64,000 nt of DNA from JAKAWQ01 sp963745975 (GTDB lineage: Bacteria; Pseudomonadota; Alphaproteobacteria; Acetobacterales; Acetobacteraceae): NCBI GenBank assembly GCA_963745975.1, contig CAVUZJ010000009.1, positions 992,001 through 1,056,000 of the forward strand, in the 5' to 3' direction. Below are positions 35,912 to 44,969 of the stretch, piece after piece (positions within the stretch are counted from its first letter, which is position 1; every line of letters starts with the position of its first letter). The notes beneath the pieces are model-generated. The model was given only the letters and a program-made list of their open reading frames with translations. It had not been told where the DNA came from and made no database searches. The position numbers were made by a program, and so were the translations under genes.

Positions 35912-36399
35912 CCGAGCCCCCGCGCATCGCCGACGCGGCGCACGGCATACGCCACGTCTTCATTCGCGACATGACGCTCTCGGCGCGCATCGGCGTCACC
36001 AGCGGCGAGAAACGCGGACCCCAGCGCGTGCGCGTCAATGTCGACCTCGCCGTCGAGGACGAGGTCTTGCGCGACAAAGCCGGAGAGGACCGGCTCGCAC
36101 GCGTGGTCGATTACGAGCCGATCGCCGCCGCCGTGCGCCGGATCGTGGCGGAGGGCCATGTCGGCCTCGTCGAAACGCTCGCCGAACGAATCGCCGAGGC
36201 ATGCCTCACCGACCACCGCGTCCTCGCCGCACGCGTGCGCGTCGAAAAGCCGGACGTGTTCGCCGACGCCGCCGCGGTCGGCGTCGAGATCGAACGGCGG
36301 AGAGACCGCCCCTCCGAAGAAAGGCCAAGGGGCTCTGCCCCTTGTCGGGTCCCCAACGCGCGAGCGCGTTGGGAGCCCCGCAACCCCGCCAAGGGCTGA
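35908..36399 (+). CDS. folB: Dihydroneopterin aldolase family protein FolB
   Basis: 163 residues. FolB-family features: FIRDMTLSARIGVTSGEKRG at the start, then RVNVDLAVEDEV, VVDYEPIAAAVRRIV, LVETLAERIAEACL and VRVEKPDVFADAAAVGVEIE. The enzyme converts dihydroneopterin to 6-hydroxymethyldihydropterin in folate synthesis. Translationally coupled to the SDR gene. The last 25 residues (from about EERPRGSAPC) are encoded by the GC-rich palindromes that follow, so they are probably a non-essential tail created by that insertion. Confidence 0.92.
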   Translation: MTEPPRIADAAHGIRHVFIRDMTLSARIGVTSGEKRGPQRVRVNVDLAVEDEVLRDKAGEDRLARVVDYEPIAAAVRRIVAEGHVGLVETLAERIAEACLTDHRVLAARVRVEKPDVFADAAAVGVEIERRRDRPSEERPRGSAPCRVPNARARWEPRNPAKG

Positions 36400-36439
36400 G
36401 CCCTTGGCAGGGGGTCCAGGGGGACAGCGTCCCCCTGGT
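36326..36439. repeat. Cluster of four GC-rich palindromes (REP-like)
   Basis: Four consecutive hairpins: CAAGGGGCTCTGCCCCTTG at 36326-36344; CCCAACGCG/CGCGTTGGG at 36352-36374; CCAAGGGCTGAGCCCTTGG at about 36389-36407; and CCAGGGGGAC/GTCCCCCTGG at about 36416-36439. They lie between the convergent folB and lytic transglycosylase genes, where they could act as a bidirectional terminator. A related cluster occurs at 49479-49621. Confidence 0.8.
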
Positions 36440-36441
36440 CT

Positions 36442-37518
36442 TTACGATTGGGCCGCCGGGGAGACCACGAAGCAGGCGGTGCGGTCGCGCTCGAGTTGTT
36501 CGCAGGCCTGCACGGCGGCTTCGCGCGAGAGCCCGACCAGCCGTGCGCGGTAGAGCATCTCGTTTCGCTCGCGCACGTTCATGACCGTGGGCCAGGCTGC
36601 CCTGAGCATCGAGGGCGCCTGGTGGAGCGCGGTGTTCAGGGCGGTGTGGGCGTCGCTCATCCGCGCGAAGGCGCCGACCTGGATGGCCCACGGTCCGCGC
36701 AGCGAGAAGTGGGACTGCGGGGGCGGGATGTCGGCCAGCGCCGGCGTGATGAGGTGGAAGCCTCCCGTCGGCCGGGGTGGCGGCGGTGCCGCCGGGCGCG
36801 GCATTGGCGGCGGCGGGACCGGCCGTGGCGGCTCGGAGAGCTGGGCCACGCGCACGACGGGCGGCGCCGGCGGCAAGGGCGTCGCGGGCATCGGCGCCGG
36901 GCGCGGCGGGACCGGCGTGGTGTTCATCGCGTATTCGGTCTCGGCGCTGCCCGGAAGGGCGCCGCGGATCCTGGGCGCCAGCATCGCGACGTAGCGATCG
37001 GTCTCGTAGGGCAGCGGCACGCGCTCGGTCAGATACTCCTCGTAGCGTGCGGGTCCGGCGTTGTAGGCGGCGAGGAAGCCCGGCGAGCCGAAGAGGTCGT
37101 ACATCTCGCGCAGATACGCCGTGCCGGCGAGGATATTGTCGCGCGGATCGTAGGGATCGTTGCCGAGCCCGTATTCGGACTCGAGGCTTTGGTAGGTGTC
37201 CGGCATCACCTGCATCAGGCCCATGGCGCCGGCGGGCGAGGTGGTCGGCGCGCCGTCCATATATTCGTTGCCGCCCGACTCGACGTTCATGACTTCCCTG
37301 ATCCAGACCTGCGGGACGTCGAAGCGCTGCGAGGCCTGGGCGATATAGGGGCCCCAGGGGTCCCAGGACGGCCCGGGCGGCGTGTAGTCGCGCGGGGTGA
37401 GGGCCGCATAGCGGGCGGCCTGCTGGCGCGCACTCAGCTGCGGCCCGTGGCTTGCGCAGGCGGCGAGGAGCGAAAGTAGGGAGAGGGCGGTGAAAACGGA
37501 CAGGGAAGACCGTCTCAT
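36442..37518 (-). CDS. Lytic transglycosylase lipoprotein with SPOR domain
   Basis: 358 residues. Signal peptide with lipobox LLAACASH. The SLT lysozyme-like domain covers about residues 50-190: the catalytic Glu in EVMNVESGGNEYM, GAMGLMQVMP, and the YNAGPARYEEY segment. A proline-rich linker follows, and a C-terminal SPOR-like peptidoglycan-binding domain begins at about 280 (WAIQVGAFARMSDAHTALNT). It cleaves peptidoglycan glycan strands from the outer membrane. Convergent with folB; the promoter is expected in the 187 bp between it and the divergent lipoprotein gene. Confidence 0.93.
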   Translation of the reverse strand: MRRSSLSVFTALSLLSLLAACASHGPQLSARQQAARYAALTPRDYTPPGPSWDPWGPYIAQASQRFDVPQVWIREVMNVESGGNEYMDGAPTTSPAGAMGLMQVMPDTYQSLESEYGLGNDPYDPRDNILAGTAYLREMYDLFGSPGFLAAYNAGPARYEEYLTERVPLPYETDRYVAMLAPRIRGALPGSAETEYAMNTTPVPPRPAPMPATPLPPAPPVVRVAQLSEPPRPVPPPPMPRPAAPPPPRPTGGFHLITPALADIPPPQSHFSLRGPWAIQVGAFARMSDAHTALNTALHQAPSMLRAAWPTVMNVRERNEMLYRARLVGLSREAAVQACEQLERDRTACFVVSPAAQS

Positions 37519-37705
37519 CAGGCGAAAGCTCCCTCGGCACTGGAACAGAAAGACAACGGCCGAGCGGCCGTCATTGAGGCGGTCGGTCAGAAAAACCCTC
37601 TAACCTCTTATCCGAATATCCACGCCGCGGCAAGCTTTTGGACATGGCCGGCGGTTCGGGGCATCATTCGGTGCTTGATCGAGCTGTTTCGGGCACAATC
37701 CGACC

Positions 37706-38032
37706 ATGCGAATCGTCCCGATCTGCGCCTTTCTGCTCGTCCTCGCCGGCTGCGCCGCCCCCCGGCCGAAGCCGGTCGCGGTCGCCACGCCCGGGAACGT
37801 GAGCTACGGCACCATCCTCGTCGTTCGGCGGGCGGAGGTGGCGCCGGGCGTCCTCGCCGCGATCGGCGAGGTTCCGGGCGCGGACGATCCGGCGATCGAG
37901 TTCATCGTCCGGGAGGATGACGGGCAGGTGGTCTCGGTGGTGGAGCCGGGCGGGTCGAGGCTCACGCCGGGCGAGCGGGTGATGATCGTCCACGGGGCCG
38001 TGACCCGCCTCGCGGCGGCAACCGAGGAGTGA
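37706..38032 (+). CDS. Small lipoprotein
   Basis: 108 residues. Signal peptide MRIVPICAFLLVLAGCAAP with a clear lipobox (LAGC). The mature part includes GTILVVRRAEV, then IEFIVREDDGQVVSVVEPGG and RLTPGERVMIVHG, which resembles the end of the outer-membrane lipoprotein SlyB/Pcp without its glycine-rich zipper. It is divergent from the lytic transglycosylase gene and followed by the exporter permease gene. Function unknown beyond an envelope location. Confidence 0.8.
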   Translation: MRIVPICAFLLVLAGCAAPRPKPVAVATPGNVSYGTILVVRRAEVAPGVLAAIGEVPGADDPAIEFIVREDDGQVVSVVEPGGSRLTPGERVMIVHGAVTRLAAATEE

Positions 38033-38069
38033 GTTGCGGCCGGGCGGCGAATGGGCTAACGCGCGGGCC

Positions 38070-38948
38070 ATGGAAGGGTCGCTTCCGATGGAAACGGCGA
38101 GCGGGCTTGCCGGGGTGCGCGAGCCGGTGTTCGAGCTCAAGCCGAACCGGTCGTTCGCGATACGCCATGCGCTTGCGGTCGAGGATCTGCGTGCCGGGCT
38201 CGCGCTCTGGCGGCTGACCTGGATGCTCGGCTGGCTCGACATCCGGCTGCGCTATCGCGGCTCGGTGCTCGGGCCCGGCTGGCTCACGCTTTCCACGGCA
38301 ATCATGATCGCCGCGCTGGGGTTCCTCTATTCGGCCCTCTTTCACACCAACCTGCACAACTATCTGCCGTTCCTCGCGCTTTCGATGATCCTCTGGAATT
38401 TTCTCTCGACGCTGGTGGGCGAGGCCTGCACCTGTTTTTTGCAGGCGGAGGGGACGATCCGGGCGATCCGGATGCCGTTCTTCCTGCATGCGGGGCGGAT
38501 GCTGGTGCGCAATGTGCTGGTGCTCGCGCACAACATCCCGGTGGTCATTGCGGTGTACCTGATCTTCGCGATCGCGCCCGGGGCGACGGCGCTGATCGCG
38601 GTGCCGGCGTTCGCGCTCTGGCTGATCGACGGGATCGCCATTGCCTACCTGCTCGGCATCTTCTGCGCGCGCTTCCGCGATGTGCCGCCGATCGTGGGCA
38701 GCGTGATGCAGATCGGCTTCTTCGTCAGCCCGATCATCTGGGAGCCCTCGACGCTCGCGGCGAAATGGCAGCCCCTCCTGCCGCTCAACCCGTTCTACAC
38801 GCTGCTCGAGGTGGTGCGCGGGCCGCTGCTCGGCACGGCGCCGAGCCTCGAGGTTTGGGCGAGTGCGGTCGGCTACAGCCTTTTCATCACGCTCGTCGCG
38901 TGGTTTCTCTTCGTGCGCGCCCGGCACCGGGTGGCGTTCTGGATCTGA
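38070..38948 (+). CDS. ABC-2 type permease, polysaccharide/polyol-phosphate exporter
   Basis: 292 residues with about six membrane helices and the ABC-2/KpsM-Wzm pattern: DIRLRYRGSVLGPGWLTL, then FLSTLVGEACTCFLQAEGTI near residue 110 and FRDVPPIVGSVMQIGFFVSP later. It forms the membrane channel of a polysaccharide or glycolipid exporter with the next gene. Two starts are possible: ATG 38070, or ATG 38088, which has GGAAGGG ten bases upstream. The frame also opens at a TTG at 38034. Confidence 0.9.
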   Translation: MEGSLPMETASGLAGVREPVFELKPNRSFAIRHALAVEDLRAGLALWRLTWMLGWLDIRLRYRGSVLGPGWLTLSTAIMIAALGFLYSALFHTNLHNYLPFLALSMILWNFLSTLVGEACTCFLQAEGTIRAIRMPFFLHAGRMLVRNVLVLAHNIPVVIAVYLIFAIAPGATALIAVPAFALWLIDGIAIAYLLGIFCARFRDVPPIVGSVMQIGFFVSPIIWEPSTLAAKWQPLLPLNPFYTLLEVVRGPLLGTAPSLEVWASAVGYSLFITLVAWFLFVRARHRVAFWI

Positions 38949-38967
38949 GGGGATCCGCGAGGACAAG

Positions 38968-39768
38968 ATGGCCGGGATCTCGGTGCGCAACGTCACGGTC
39001 GATTTTCCGCTCTATCACGGCTCGAGCCGGAGCCTGAAGAAGACCGTGTTCGCCGCGGCCTCGGGCCGGGTGGGCCAGGACCGCCAGCACCGGGTGGTGG
39101 TGCAGGCGCTGAGCGGCGTGAGCTTTGCGCTCGGCAGTGGCGACCGGCTGGGGCTGGTGGGGAACAACGGAGCGGGCAAGACGACGCTCTTGCGCGTGCT
39201 CGCGGGAATCTACGAGCCGGTGGCGGGCGAGGTGACGATCGCGGGCAGCGTCACCGCGTTGCTCGACCCCAATCTCGGCATGAACCAGGACCTTACGGGG
39301 CGGGAGAACGTCCTGCTGCGCGGGCTCTATGGCGGCCTCTCGCCGCCGGCGATCCGGCGGCTCGAGGAGGACGTGCGGGACTTCGCCGAGCTCGGCGATT
39401 TTCTCGATCTTCCGGTGAGGCTCTACAGCTCGGGGATGATGGTGCGGCTCGGCTTCGCCTTGGCGACCGCGATCCGCCCGCAGGTGCTGCTGATGGACGA
39501 GTGGTTCCTGGCCGGGGATGCGGCCTTCATGGAGAAGGCGCGGGAGCGGCTCGAGAGCATGGTGCGGGGCGCGGAGATTCTGGTGCTCTCATCGCACATG
39601 GGGCCGGTGCTGCAGGCCTGGTGCACGCGGGTGATCTGGCTCGAGCAGGGGCGGATCCGGATGGACGGGCCGGCCGAGCCGGTGCTCGAGCAGTATCTCG
39701 GCCACCCACTGCCGCCGCCGGCGGCGGGCGCGGCGCTCACCGAGGCGATCGTCGCCGCGCGGGTGTAG
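38968..39768 (+). CDS. ABC exporter ATPase, KpsT/Wzt type
   Basis: 266 residues. Walker A GNNGAGKTTLLR, signature LYSSGMMVRLGFALA (the SSGM variant usual in KpsT/Wzt/TagH proteins), Walker B LLMDEWFLAGD and the switch region LVLSSHM. An N-terminal extension FPLYHGSSRSLKKTVF is typical for the family. Pairs with the permease upstream (19 bp apart). There is no C-terminal carbohydrate-binding domain as in long Wzt proteins. No glycosyltransferase genes lie nearby, so the exported glycan is unknown. Confidence 0.92.
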   Translation: MAGISVRNVTVDFPLYHGSSRSLKKTVFAAASGRVGQDRQHRVVVQALSGVSFALGSGDRLGLVGNNGAGKTTLLRVLAGIYEPVAGEVTIAGSVTALLDPNLGMNQDLTGRENVLLRGLYGGLSPPAIRRLEEDVRDFAELGDFLDLPVRLYSSGMMVRLGFALATAIRPQVLLMDEWFLAGDAAFMEKARERLESMVRGAEILVLSSHMGPVLQAWCTRVIWLEQGRIRMDGPAEPVLEQYLGHPLPPPAAGAALTEAIVAARV

Positions 39769-39819
39769 GGCTACTCAGTCGCCCACGGCCGGGCTCGCGC
39801 CCTTCCGAATAGTCCGCCG

Positions 39820-41820
39820 CTAGAGCGCGATCGCCGAAGGCAGAATTGCCGCCAGCTCCGGATAATTCTCGCAGAGCATGTCGAACGCCTCCTTCACCCA
39901 TGGCCGGCTCGCCGGCGCCTCGGCCCGTGCCATGCGCTCGAAGAGCTTGGTCTTGACGAAGAAGCGCCAATGCACGGGCAGGCGGCCGAGGATATCCCCG
40001 AGCACGGCATAATTCTCCTCCGTCCACACCGCCTCGTGGCTTTCCCGCTCCGGACCGAAGGCGAAATGCCCGTTCTTCTGCCTAGGCCCCATCGCGGCGC
40101 GGCTTGCCCCGGTCGCCGCCGCATCCACCGCGCCGTCGCGCAGCACCACGCCGTATTCCATCTCGGCCGCGCCCACTGAGACGTAACCGCGCGCGACGTC
40201 GAGCCGCACGCGCTCGGGATCGCGCTCGAGCGGACTGCCCCGCCCGCCGCCGCCCGGCGAATGGATGTGCAGCACGTCGCCCGGATCGCAGGTGACGGTA
40301 TCGACATTGCCGAGCCGCACCTCGCGCGCGGTGCCGGGATTGAGGATGAAGTCCGAGGGCTTGCCGGCCTGGCCGCCGAGCGTGCCCCAGGGGCGGAAGC
40401 GCGAGCGGTCGCGGTTGCGCGCGGTGATGCGCGTGTTCGGCGCGAACACCTTGAAATCGAGCGCGGTCGCAAGCCCGCCGCGATGCGCTCCCGCGCCGCC
40501 CGAATCCGGAAGCAAGCCATAGCGCAAAATCTGCACCGGCACCTCGGCCTCGGTGATCTCCACGGGCGTGTTCTTCAAATAGGCGCCGTCCGCGCCGGAG
40601 CCGTTGGTGCCGTCGCGGTGCGGCATCCCGCCCGCGCCGCCGACGATCGGGTTGATCGCCGCGAGAATGGTCCGATGGGTGCGGTTGTCCGTCGTCATCA
40701 CGTTGACGATCGAGCTCGATCCCGCCGGCGCCGCCGGCATCCGCCCGGGAATCGCCAGGCTGAAGGCACCGAAGATCACGCTCCGGAGTCGCGCGCAGGT
40801 GAGGCTCCGCATCCCGACCGCGGCGGGAAACACCGGGTTGAGCACCGTGCCCTCGGGGCAGATGCAGGTGAAGGGGCGCGTCAGCCCGGCATTCAGCACG
40901 AGCGCCGGGTTCAGCGTGTAGAGCACGTAATAGATGCCGACCAGGAGCAGCGTGTGGCGCGGGTCCCCGCCCGTCGGCACGTTGAGGGCGGAGGTGAGCT
41001 GCGGGTCGCTGCCGCTGAAATCGAGCGTCGCTTCATCGCCCTCGATCGCCAGCCTGAGCGCGAGCCGGCAGGGATTGCCGTTCGCCCCGTCCTCGTCGGC
41101 ATAGTCGGCGAACACGTACTCCCCGTCGGGGACCTCCCGCAGGATTTCCCGCGCCTGGTGCTCGGCATAGTCGAGCAGCGAAGCGAGGCCCTCCTTGAAG
41201 GTCTCGGGGCCGAACTTCGCGATCATCGCGCGCGCCTTGCGCTCGCCGGTGTTCAGGGCGCCGATGAAGGCCTTGAGGTCGCCCAGGTTCTGCTCGGGCT
41301 TGCGCACATTGAGCAGCATCACCTTGAGGATTTCCTCGTTGAGCACGCCCCGCCGGTAGAGCTTCATCGGCGGAAAGCGCACACCCTCCTGGTGCACCTC
41401 GGTCAGGGCGCGCGAGAGGCTCGCCGGCACCGCGCCCCCCATATCGGTGTTGTGGATGTGCCCGCAGGCGAAGCAGAGAATCTCGCCCTCGTGGAAGATC
41501 GGCTTCCATAGATGCAGATCGGGCACGTGCGTGGCGACGAACCCGCTATAGGGGTCGTTGGTCATCCCGATATCGCCCGGCGCGTAGGAGTCGATCATCG
41601 CCATGGCGCGGGCGTAGTTGATGCCGGGATACCAGGTGGCTCCGAGATCCATCGGCACCGCGACCGCCAGGCCCGCCGCATCGGTGATCTGCGTGGTGAA
41701 ATCCTCCGTCTCCTTGACGAAGGTGGAATGCGCCGTGCGGTAGAGCGTATAGGCCATGTTCTCGGCCGCGGCGCGCGCGTGGTTGGCAAGAATCTGCAGC
41801 GTGACCTTGTCGATCGCCAT
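39820..41820 (-). CDS. hyuB: Hydantoinase B / oxoprolinase subunit
   Basis: 666 residues from MAIDKVTLQILANHARAAAE, the typical HyuB start; the open frame reaches further upstream but only through hyuA. Family features: PGDIGMTNDPYSG, CFACGHIHNTDMGGAVPAS, TGERKARAMIAKFG and the C-terminal GGGGRGSPLERDPERV. With HyuA it forms an ATP-dependent enzyme opening hydantoin, N-methylhydantoin or 5-oxoproline rings, or an acetone carboxylase-like enzyme. The gene begins five bases after the hyuA stop. Confidence 0.93.
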   Translation of the reverse strand: MAIDKVTLQILANHARAAAENMAYTLYRTAHSTFVKETEDFTTQITDAAGLAVAVPMDLGATWYPGINYARAMAMIDSYAPGDIGMTNDPYSGFVATHVPDLHLWKPIFHEGEILCFACGHIHNTDMGGAVPASLSRALTEVHQEGVRFPPMKLYRRGVLNEEILKVMLLNVRKPEQNLGDLKAFIGALNTGERKARAMIAKFGPETFKEGLASLLDYAEHQAREILREVPDGEYVFADYADEDGANGNPCRLALRLAIEGDEATLDFSGSDPQLTSALNVPTGGDPRHTLLLVGIYYVLYTLNPALVLNAGLTRPFTCICPEGTVLNPVFPAAVGMRSLTCARLRSVIFGAFSLAIPGRMPAAPAGSSSIVNVMTTDNRTHRTILAAINPIVGGAGGMPHRDGTNGSGADGAYLKNTPVEITEAEVPVQILRYGLLPDSGGAGAHRGGLATALDFKVFAPNTRITARNRDRSRFRPWGTLGGQAGKPSDFILNPGTAREVRLGNVDTVTCDPGDVLHIHSPGGGGRGSPLERDPERVRLDVARGYVSVGAAEMEYGVVLRDGAVDAAATGASRAAMGPRQKNGHFAFGPERESHEAVWTEENYAVLGDILGRLPVHWRFFVKTKLFERMARAEAPASRPWVKEAFDMLCENYPELAAILPSAIAL

Positions 41821-41825
41821 TCCCC

Positions 41826-43868
41826 TCACTCCTGCCAGCTCAGATGCAGGTTGCCGTACGCATCCACCGTGCCCGCGAAGCCGGCGGGCAGGCAGAGTGT
41901 GGCATCCTCCTGCGCCACGATCGCCGGCCCGGCGATTGCCTGGCCGTGATGCAGCGCATCGCGCCGATAGAGCGACATCGATTGCATCGCCCCTTCCCGC
42001 CAGACATCCACCCGCTTTTCGGGCTTCGGCGCCCCCTCGCGCCTCGGCTCCATCGGGAATGAAGGCGGTTCCGTCGTTCCGATGATGACGAGCCGCAGGT
42101 TCACGATATGCACCGGCGCGCCCGCGTCGGAAAAATCGTAGATCTCCGCGTGCCGGCGATGGAACGCCCCGGTGATCGCTTCCATCTCGCCCGCCGCGAT
42201 CCACTCTTCCGCGAGCCCGACCTCGATCTCGAAGGACTGGCCCTCATAGCGCATGTCCGCCGAGAGGAGGGTGCGCGCGGGGCCGGTGAAACCCTGATGC
42301 TCGCGGAGCCAGCCCTCGGCCTCGGTGCCGAGCGCGGAAAATCCTTGGGCCACCGCTGTCATCGCAGCCGACACGGCATCGACAAAGAGGGTGCGGATGA
42401 AGTCGTTGCGCACATCCGCGATCAGGCCACCGAGAGCGGAAACTACCCCCGGCCGGCGCGGAATCACCATCCGTTCCATGCCGAGCTCGCGCGCGAGCAG
42501 AGGGCCGAGCATCGGTCCGGCGCCGCCGAAAGGCATCAGCGTGAAATCGCGCGGATCGACGCCATAACGCGCGATCAGCTTGTTGACCTCCACGTACATG
42601 TTGGAGATCGCGACCTCGATGATCGCCTCGGCCGTCGCCTGCAACCCGAGCCCGCAAAGAGCCGCAAGCTCCGCGACCGCCGCCTCGGCGCGCCCGCGGT
42701 CCATCGCCACCGTCGCATAGGCGAGCGGCGCGTGCCCGAGCCAGCCGCACACCGCCATCGCGTCGGTGATGGTGGCCCGCGTTCCGCCGCGCCCGTAGCA
42801 GGCCGGGCCCGGCGCCGAGCCCGCGCTCTCCGGGCCGACCTTGAGCACGCCGAACCCGTCCACCGAGGCGATCGAGCCGCCGCCATCGCCGATCGAGGTC
42901 ACGGAGACCGAAGGCACATAGAGCGGAAAATCGCCGATCGTCTCGCCCATGCCGAATTGCGGCCGCCCGTCGATCACCAGCGCGACATCGGCGCTGGTGC
43001 CGCCGATATCGAGCGTCAAAACATTGCCGATACCCGCCTGCCGGGCAAGAAACGCGGCCCCCATCACGCCGGAGGCGGTGCCCGAGAGCAGCATGTTCAC
43101 GCAAGCCCTCTTGCCGAGCCCGACGCTCATGATCCCGCCGTTCGACTTCGTCACCATCGGCTGCGCCGGGATCCTGCGCTCCTTGAGCGCCGCCTCGAGC
43201 GAGCCGAGATAGCGCGCGACCCGCGGATGCACATAGCCGTTGAGGATCACCGTCGTGCTCCGCTCATATTCGCGGATGACGGGCCAGACTTCGGAGGAGA
43301 TGAAGACGAACAGCTCCGGCGCCTCGCGCGCGAGGATCGCCTTCGCCGCGCGCTCGTGCGCCGGGTTGCGGTAGGCGTTGATGAAGGCGACGACGATGCC
43401 CGCGACCCCCTTCGCCCGTGCCGCCGCCGCCGCACGCCGCACTTCCTCCTCATCCAGCCTCACCTGCTCGCTGCCGTCGGCGAGGATGCGCCCGGGAATG
43501 CCGAAGATGCGGTCGCGCGGAACGAGCTGCTCGGGCCGCTCGCAAAAAAGCCCGTGCATCTCGGGCATCCGAAGCCGCGCAAGCTCGATCACGTCCTCGA
43601 ACCCGGCGGTCGCGAGCAGCGCGAGCTCGGCGCCCTTGCGCTGGATCACGGTATTGATGCCGACCGTCGTGCCGTGCACGAAATCGCTCACCGCCTCGGG
43701 CACGAGGCCATGATGCGCTTCGAGCAAAGCAAGCCCGTTCATCACCTCCTGGCCCGGGTCCTCGGGGGTCGTCAGCACTTTCAGCGTGTGCAGCCGGTTC
43801 GCTTCCGTATCGAAGACGCAGAAATCGATGAAGGTGCCGCCGATATCGACACCAATGCGCCAGGCCAT
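41826..43868 (-). CDS. hyuA: Hydantoinase A / oxoprolinase subunit
   Basis: 680 residues from the ATG at 43868 (MAWRIGVDIGGTFIDFCVFD), an ASKHA-type phosphate-binding start. Further motifs: DFVHGTTVGINTVIQRKGAE, LTLDIGGTSADVALV and MPFGGAGPMLGPLLARELG. It binds ATP and, with HyuB, hydrolyses cyclic amides such as hydantoins or 5-oxoproline. An ATG seven codons earlier is possible. It lies downstream of the LysR gene on the same strand (97 bp), so all three could be one transcript. Confidence 0.94.
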   Translation of the reverse strand: MAWRIGVDIGGTFIDFCVFDTEANRLHTLKVLTTPEDPGQEVMNGLALLEAHHGLVPEAVSDFVHGTTVGINTVIQRKGAELALLATAGFEDVIELARLRMPEMHGLFCERPEQLVPRDRIFGIPGRILADGSEQVRLDEEEVRRAAAAARAKGVAGIVVAFINAYRNPAHERAAKAILAREAPELFVFISSEVWPVIREYERSTTVILNGYVHPRVARYLGSLEAALKERRIPAQPMVTKSNGGIMSVGLGKRACVNMLLSGTASGVMGAAFLARQAGIGNVLTLDIGGTSADVALVIDGRPQFGMGETIGDFPLYVPSVSVTSIGDGGGSIASVDGFGVLKVGPESAGSAPGPACYGRGGTRATITDAMAVCGWLGHAPLAYATVAMDRGRAEAAVAELAALCGLGLQATAEAIIEVAISNMYVEVNKLIARYGVDPRDFTLMPFGGAGPMLGPLLARELGMERMVIPRRPGVVSALGGLIADVRNDFIRTLFVDAVSAAMTAVAQGFSALGTEAEGWLREHQGFTGPARTLLSADMRYEGQSFEIEVGLAEEWIAAGEMEAITGAFHRRHAEIYDFSDAGAPVHIVNLRLVIIGTTEPPSFPMEPRREGAPKPEKRVDVWREGAMQSMSLYRRDALHHGQAIAGPAIVAQEDATLCLPAGFAGTVDAYGNLHLSWQE

Positions 43869-43965
43869 CCTCTCTCCGCAGGGCTGCAACCGATCGAGTG
43901 TCCCGGCAGCGCCTCATCCTGTCCAGGACGATCTTTGCCAATACCGATAAGCCTGCCTTATGTGG

Positions 43966-44886
43966 CTAGACTGTCCGGAGCACACCCGGACGCCCAGGGT
44001 CCGCGACATAGCCAAGCACTGCCTCGCGCAGATGCTGGCGCAGCACATCCTGGTTGCGCGAAAGCGGCCGCTCGCTCGAGGTCAGCAGGCAGACGGGCAG
44101 GCTCACCATCGGGCGGAAAGGCCGCGTCACCAGGCCCGCGAATTCATTCCACGGCAAAAGCCCGTCCACCAATGCAACGCCGATCCCCTGGCGGACGAAG
44201 GCGATCGCGGTGATCGAGACATCGATCTCGACATCCGGGCGAAGCCGCGCCCCTTCCTCGGCAAGCCGTCGCTCGATCAGGAGGGCAGGGAGCGAATCGG
44301 CACGGTAGGAGATCAGCGTCTCGCGCGCTAGGTCGTGGGGCCAGACCGCGGCCCTCTGCGCCAGCCGATGCCCAGCCTGCATAAGGCAGACCACCTCGCT
44401 TCGTCCCACCAGTTCGGTTTCCAGAAGCGGCGTCGGCTGGTCGTTCATCGCCACCCCGATATCCGCCTCCCCGCGCACCAGCATCTCGGCGATGACGGCG
44501 GCCGGCACCACATAGGAGCGAAGCTGCACGCCGGGCCGCACGGCGCGGAAGGCCGCGAGCGCCCGCGGCACGATCGAGAGCGAGGGCGGGGTGGAGGCGG
44601 CGAGCCGCACCAGCCCCGCCTTGCCGTAGCGCAGGTCGCGCGCGAAGCGGCGCAGGTTCTCGAGCTCGCGGAACAGCCTGTCCGCCTCGGGGAACAAAAG
44701 CTTCGCCTCCGGCGTCGGCACGAGACGGCCCTTGACGCGCCGGAAGAGCGCAATGCCAAGCTCGTCCTCGGTGTGCAGCAGGCTCTGGCTCAGCGCCGGC
44801 TGCGAGACATTGAGCGCCCGCGCCGCGCCGGTCAGCGTGCCGCAGCGCATGATCGTGCGGAACACTTCGAGCTGCCGCGCATTCAT
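43966..44886 (-). CDS. LysR-family regulator, OccR/NocR-like
   Basis: 306 residues. N-terminal winged helix-turn-helix: MNARQLEVFRTIMRCGTLTG, then AARALNVSQPALSQSLLHTE. The effector domain spans about 90-295. The form resembles regulators of opine and amino-acid catabolism. It is divergent from the 2Fe-2S / flavoenzyme operon across 83 bp containing an ATAA-N7-TTAT site, and upstream of hyuA in the same direction; it probably controls one or both. Confidence 0.92.
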   Translation of the reverse strand: MNARQLEVFRTIMRCGTLTGAARALNVSQPALSQSLLHTEDELGIALFRRVKGRLVPTPEAKLLFPEADRLFRELENLRRFARDLRYGKAGLVRLAASTPPSLSIVPRALAAFRAVRPGVQLRSYVVPAAVIAEMLVRGEADIGVAMNDQPTPLLETELVGRSEVVCLMQAGHRLAQRAAVWPHDLARETLISYRADSLPALLIERRLAEEGARLRPDVEIDVSITAIAFVRQGIGVALVDGLLPWNEFAGLVTRPFRPMVSLPVCLLTSSERPLSRNQDVLRQHLREAVLGYVADPGRPGVLRTV

Positions 44887-44897
44887 TCCGCCAGCAT

Positions 44898-44912
44898 ATA
44901 ATGCAGGCTTAT
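44898..44912. promoter_or_regulatory. LysR-type operator candidate
   Basis: ATAATGCAGGCTTAT is an ATAA-N7-TTAT inverted repeat containing the T-N11-A pattern recognised by LysR proteins. It lies 12 bp in front of the LysR start and 58 bp before the divergent 2Fe-2S gene. TATAAT-like boxes on each side (CATATAAT and CTTATAAT) could be the promoters it overlaps. Confidence 0.5.
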
Positions 44913-44969
44913 AATCGCAAGGAGAATGGCGATTGGACAGCGCGCGCGGGAGAATGGATCGTTCGCCGC

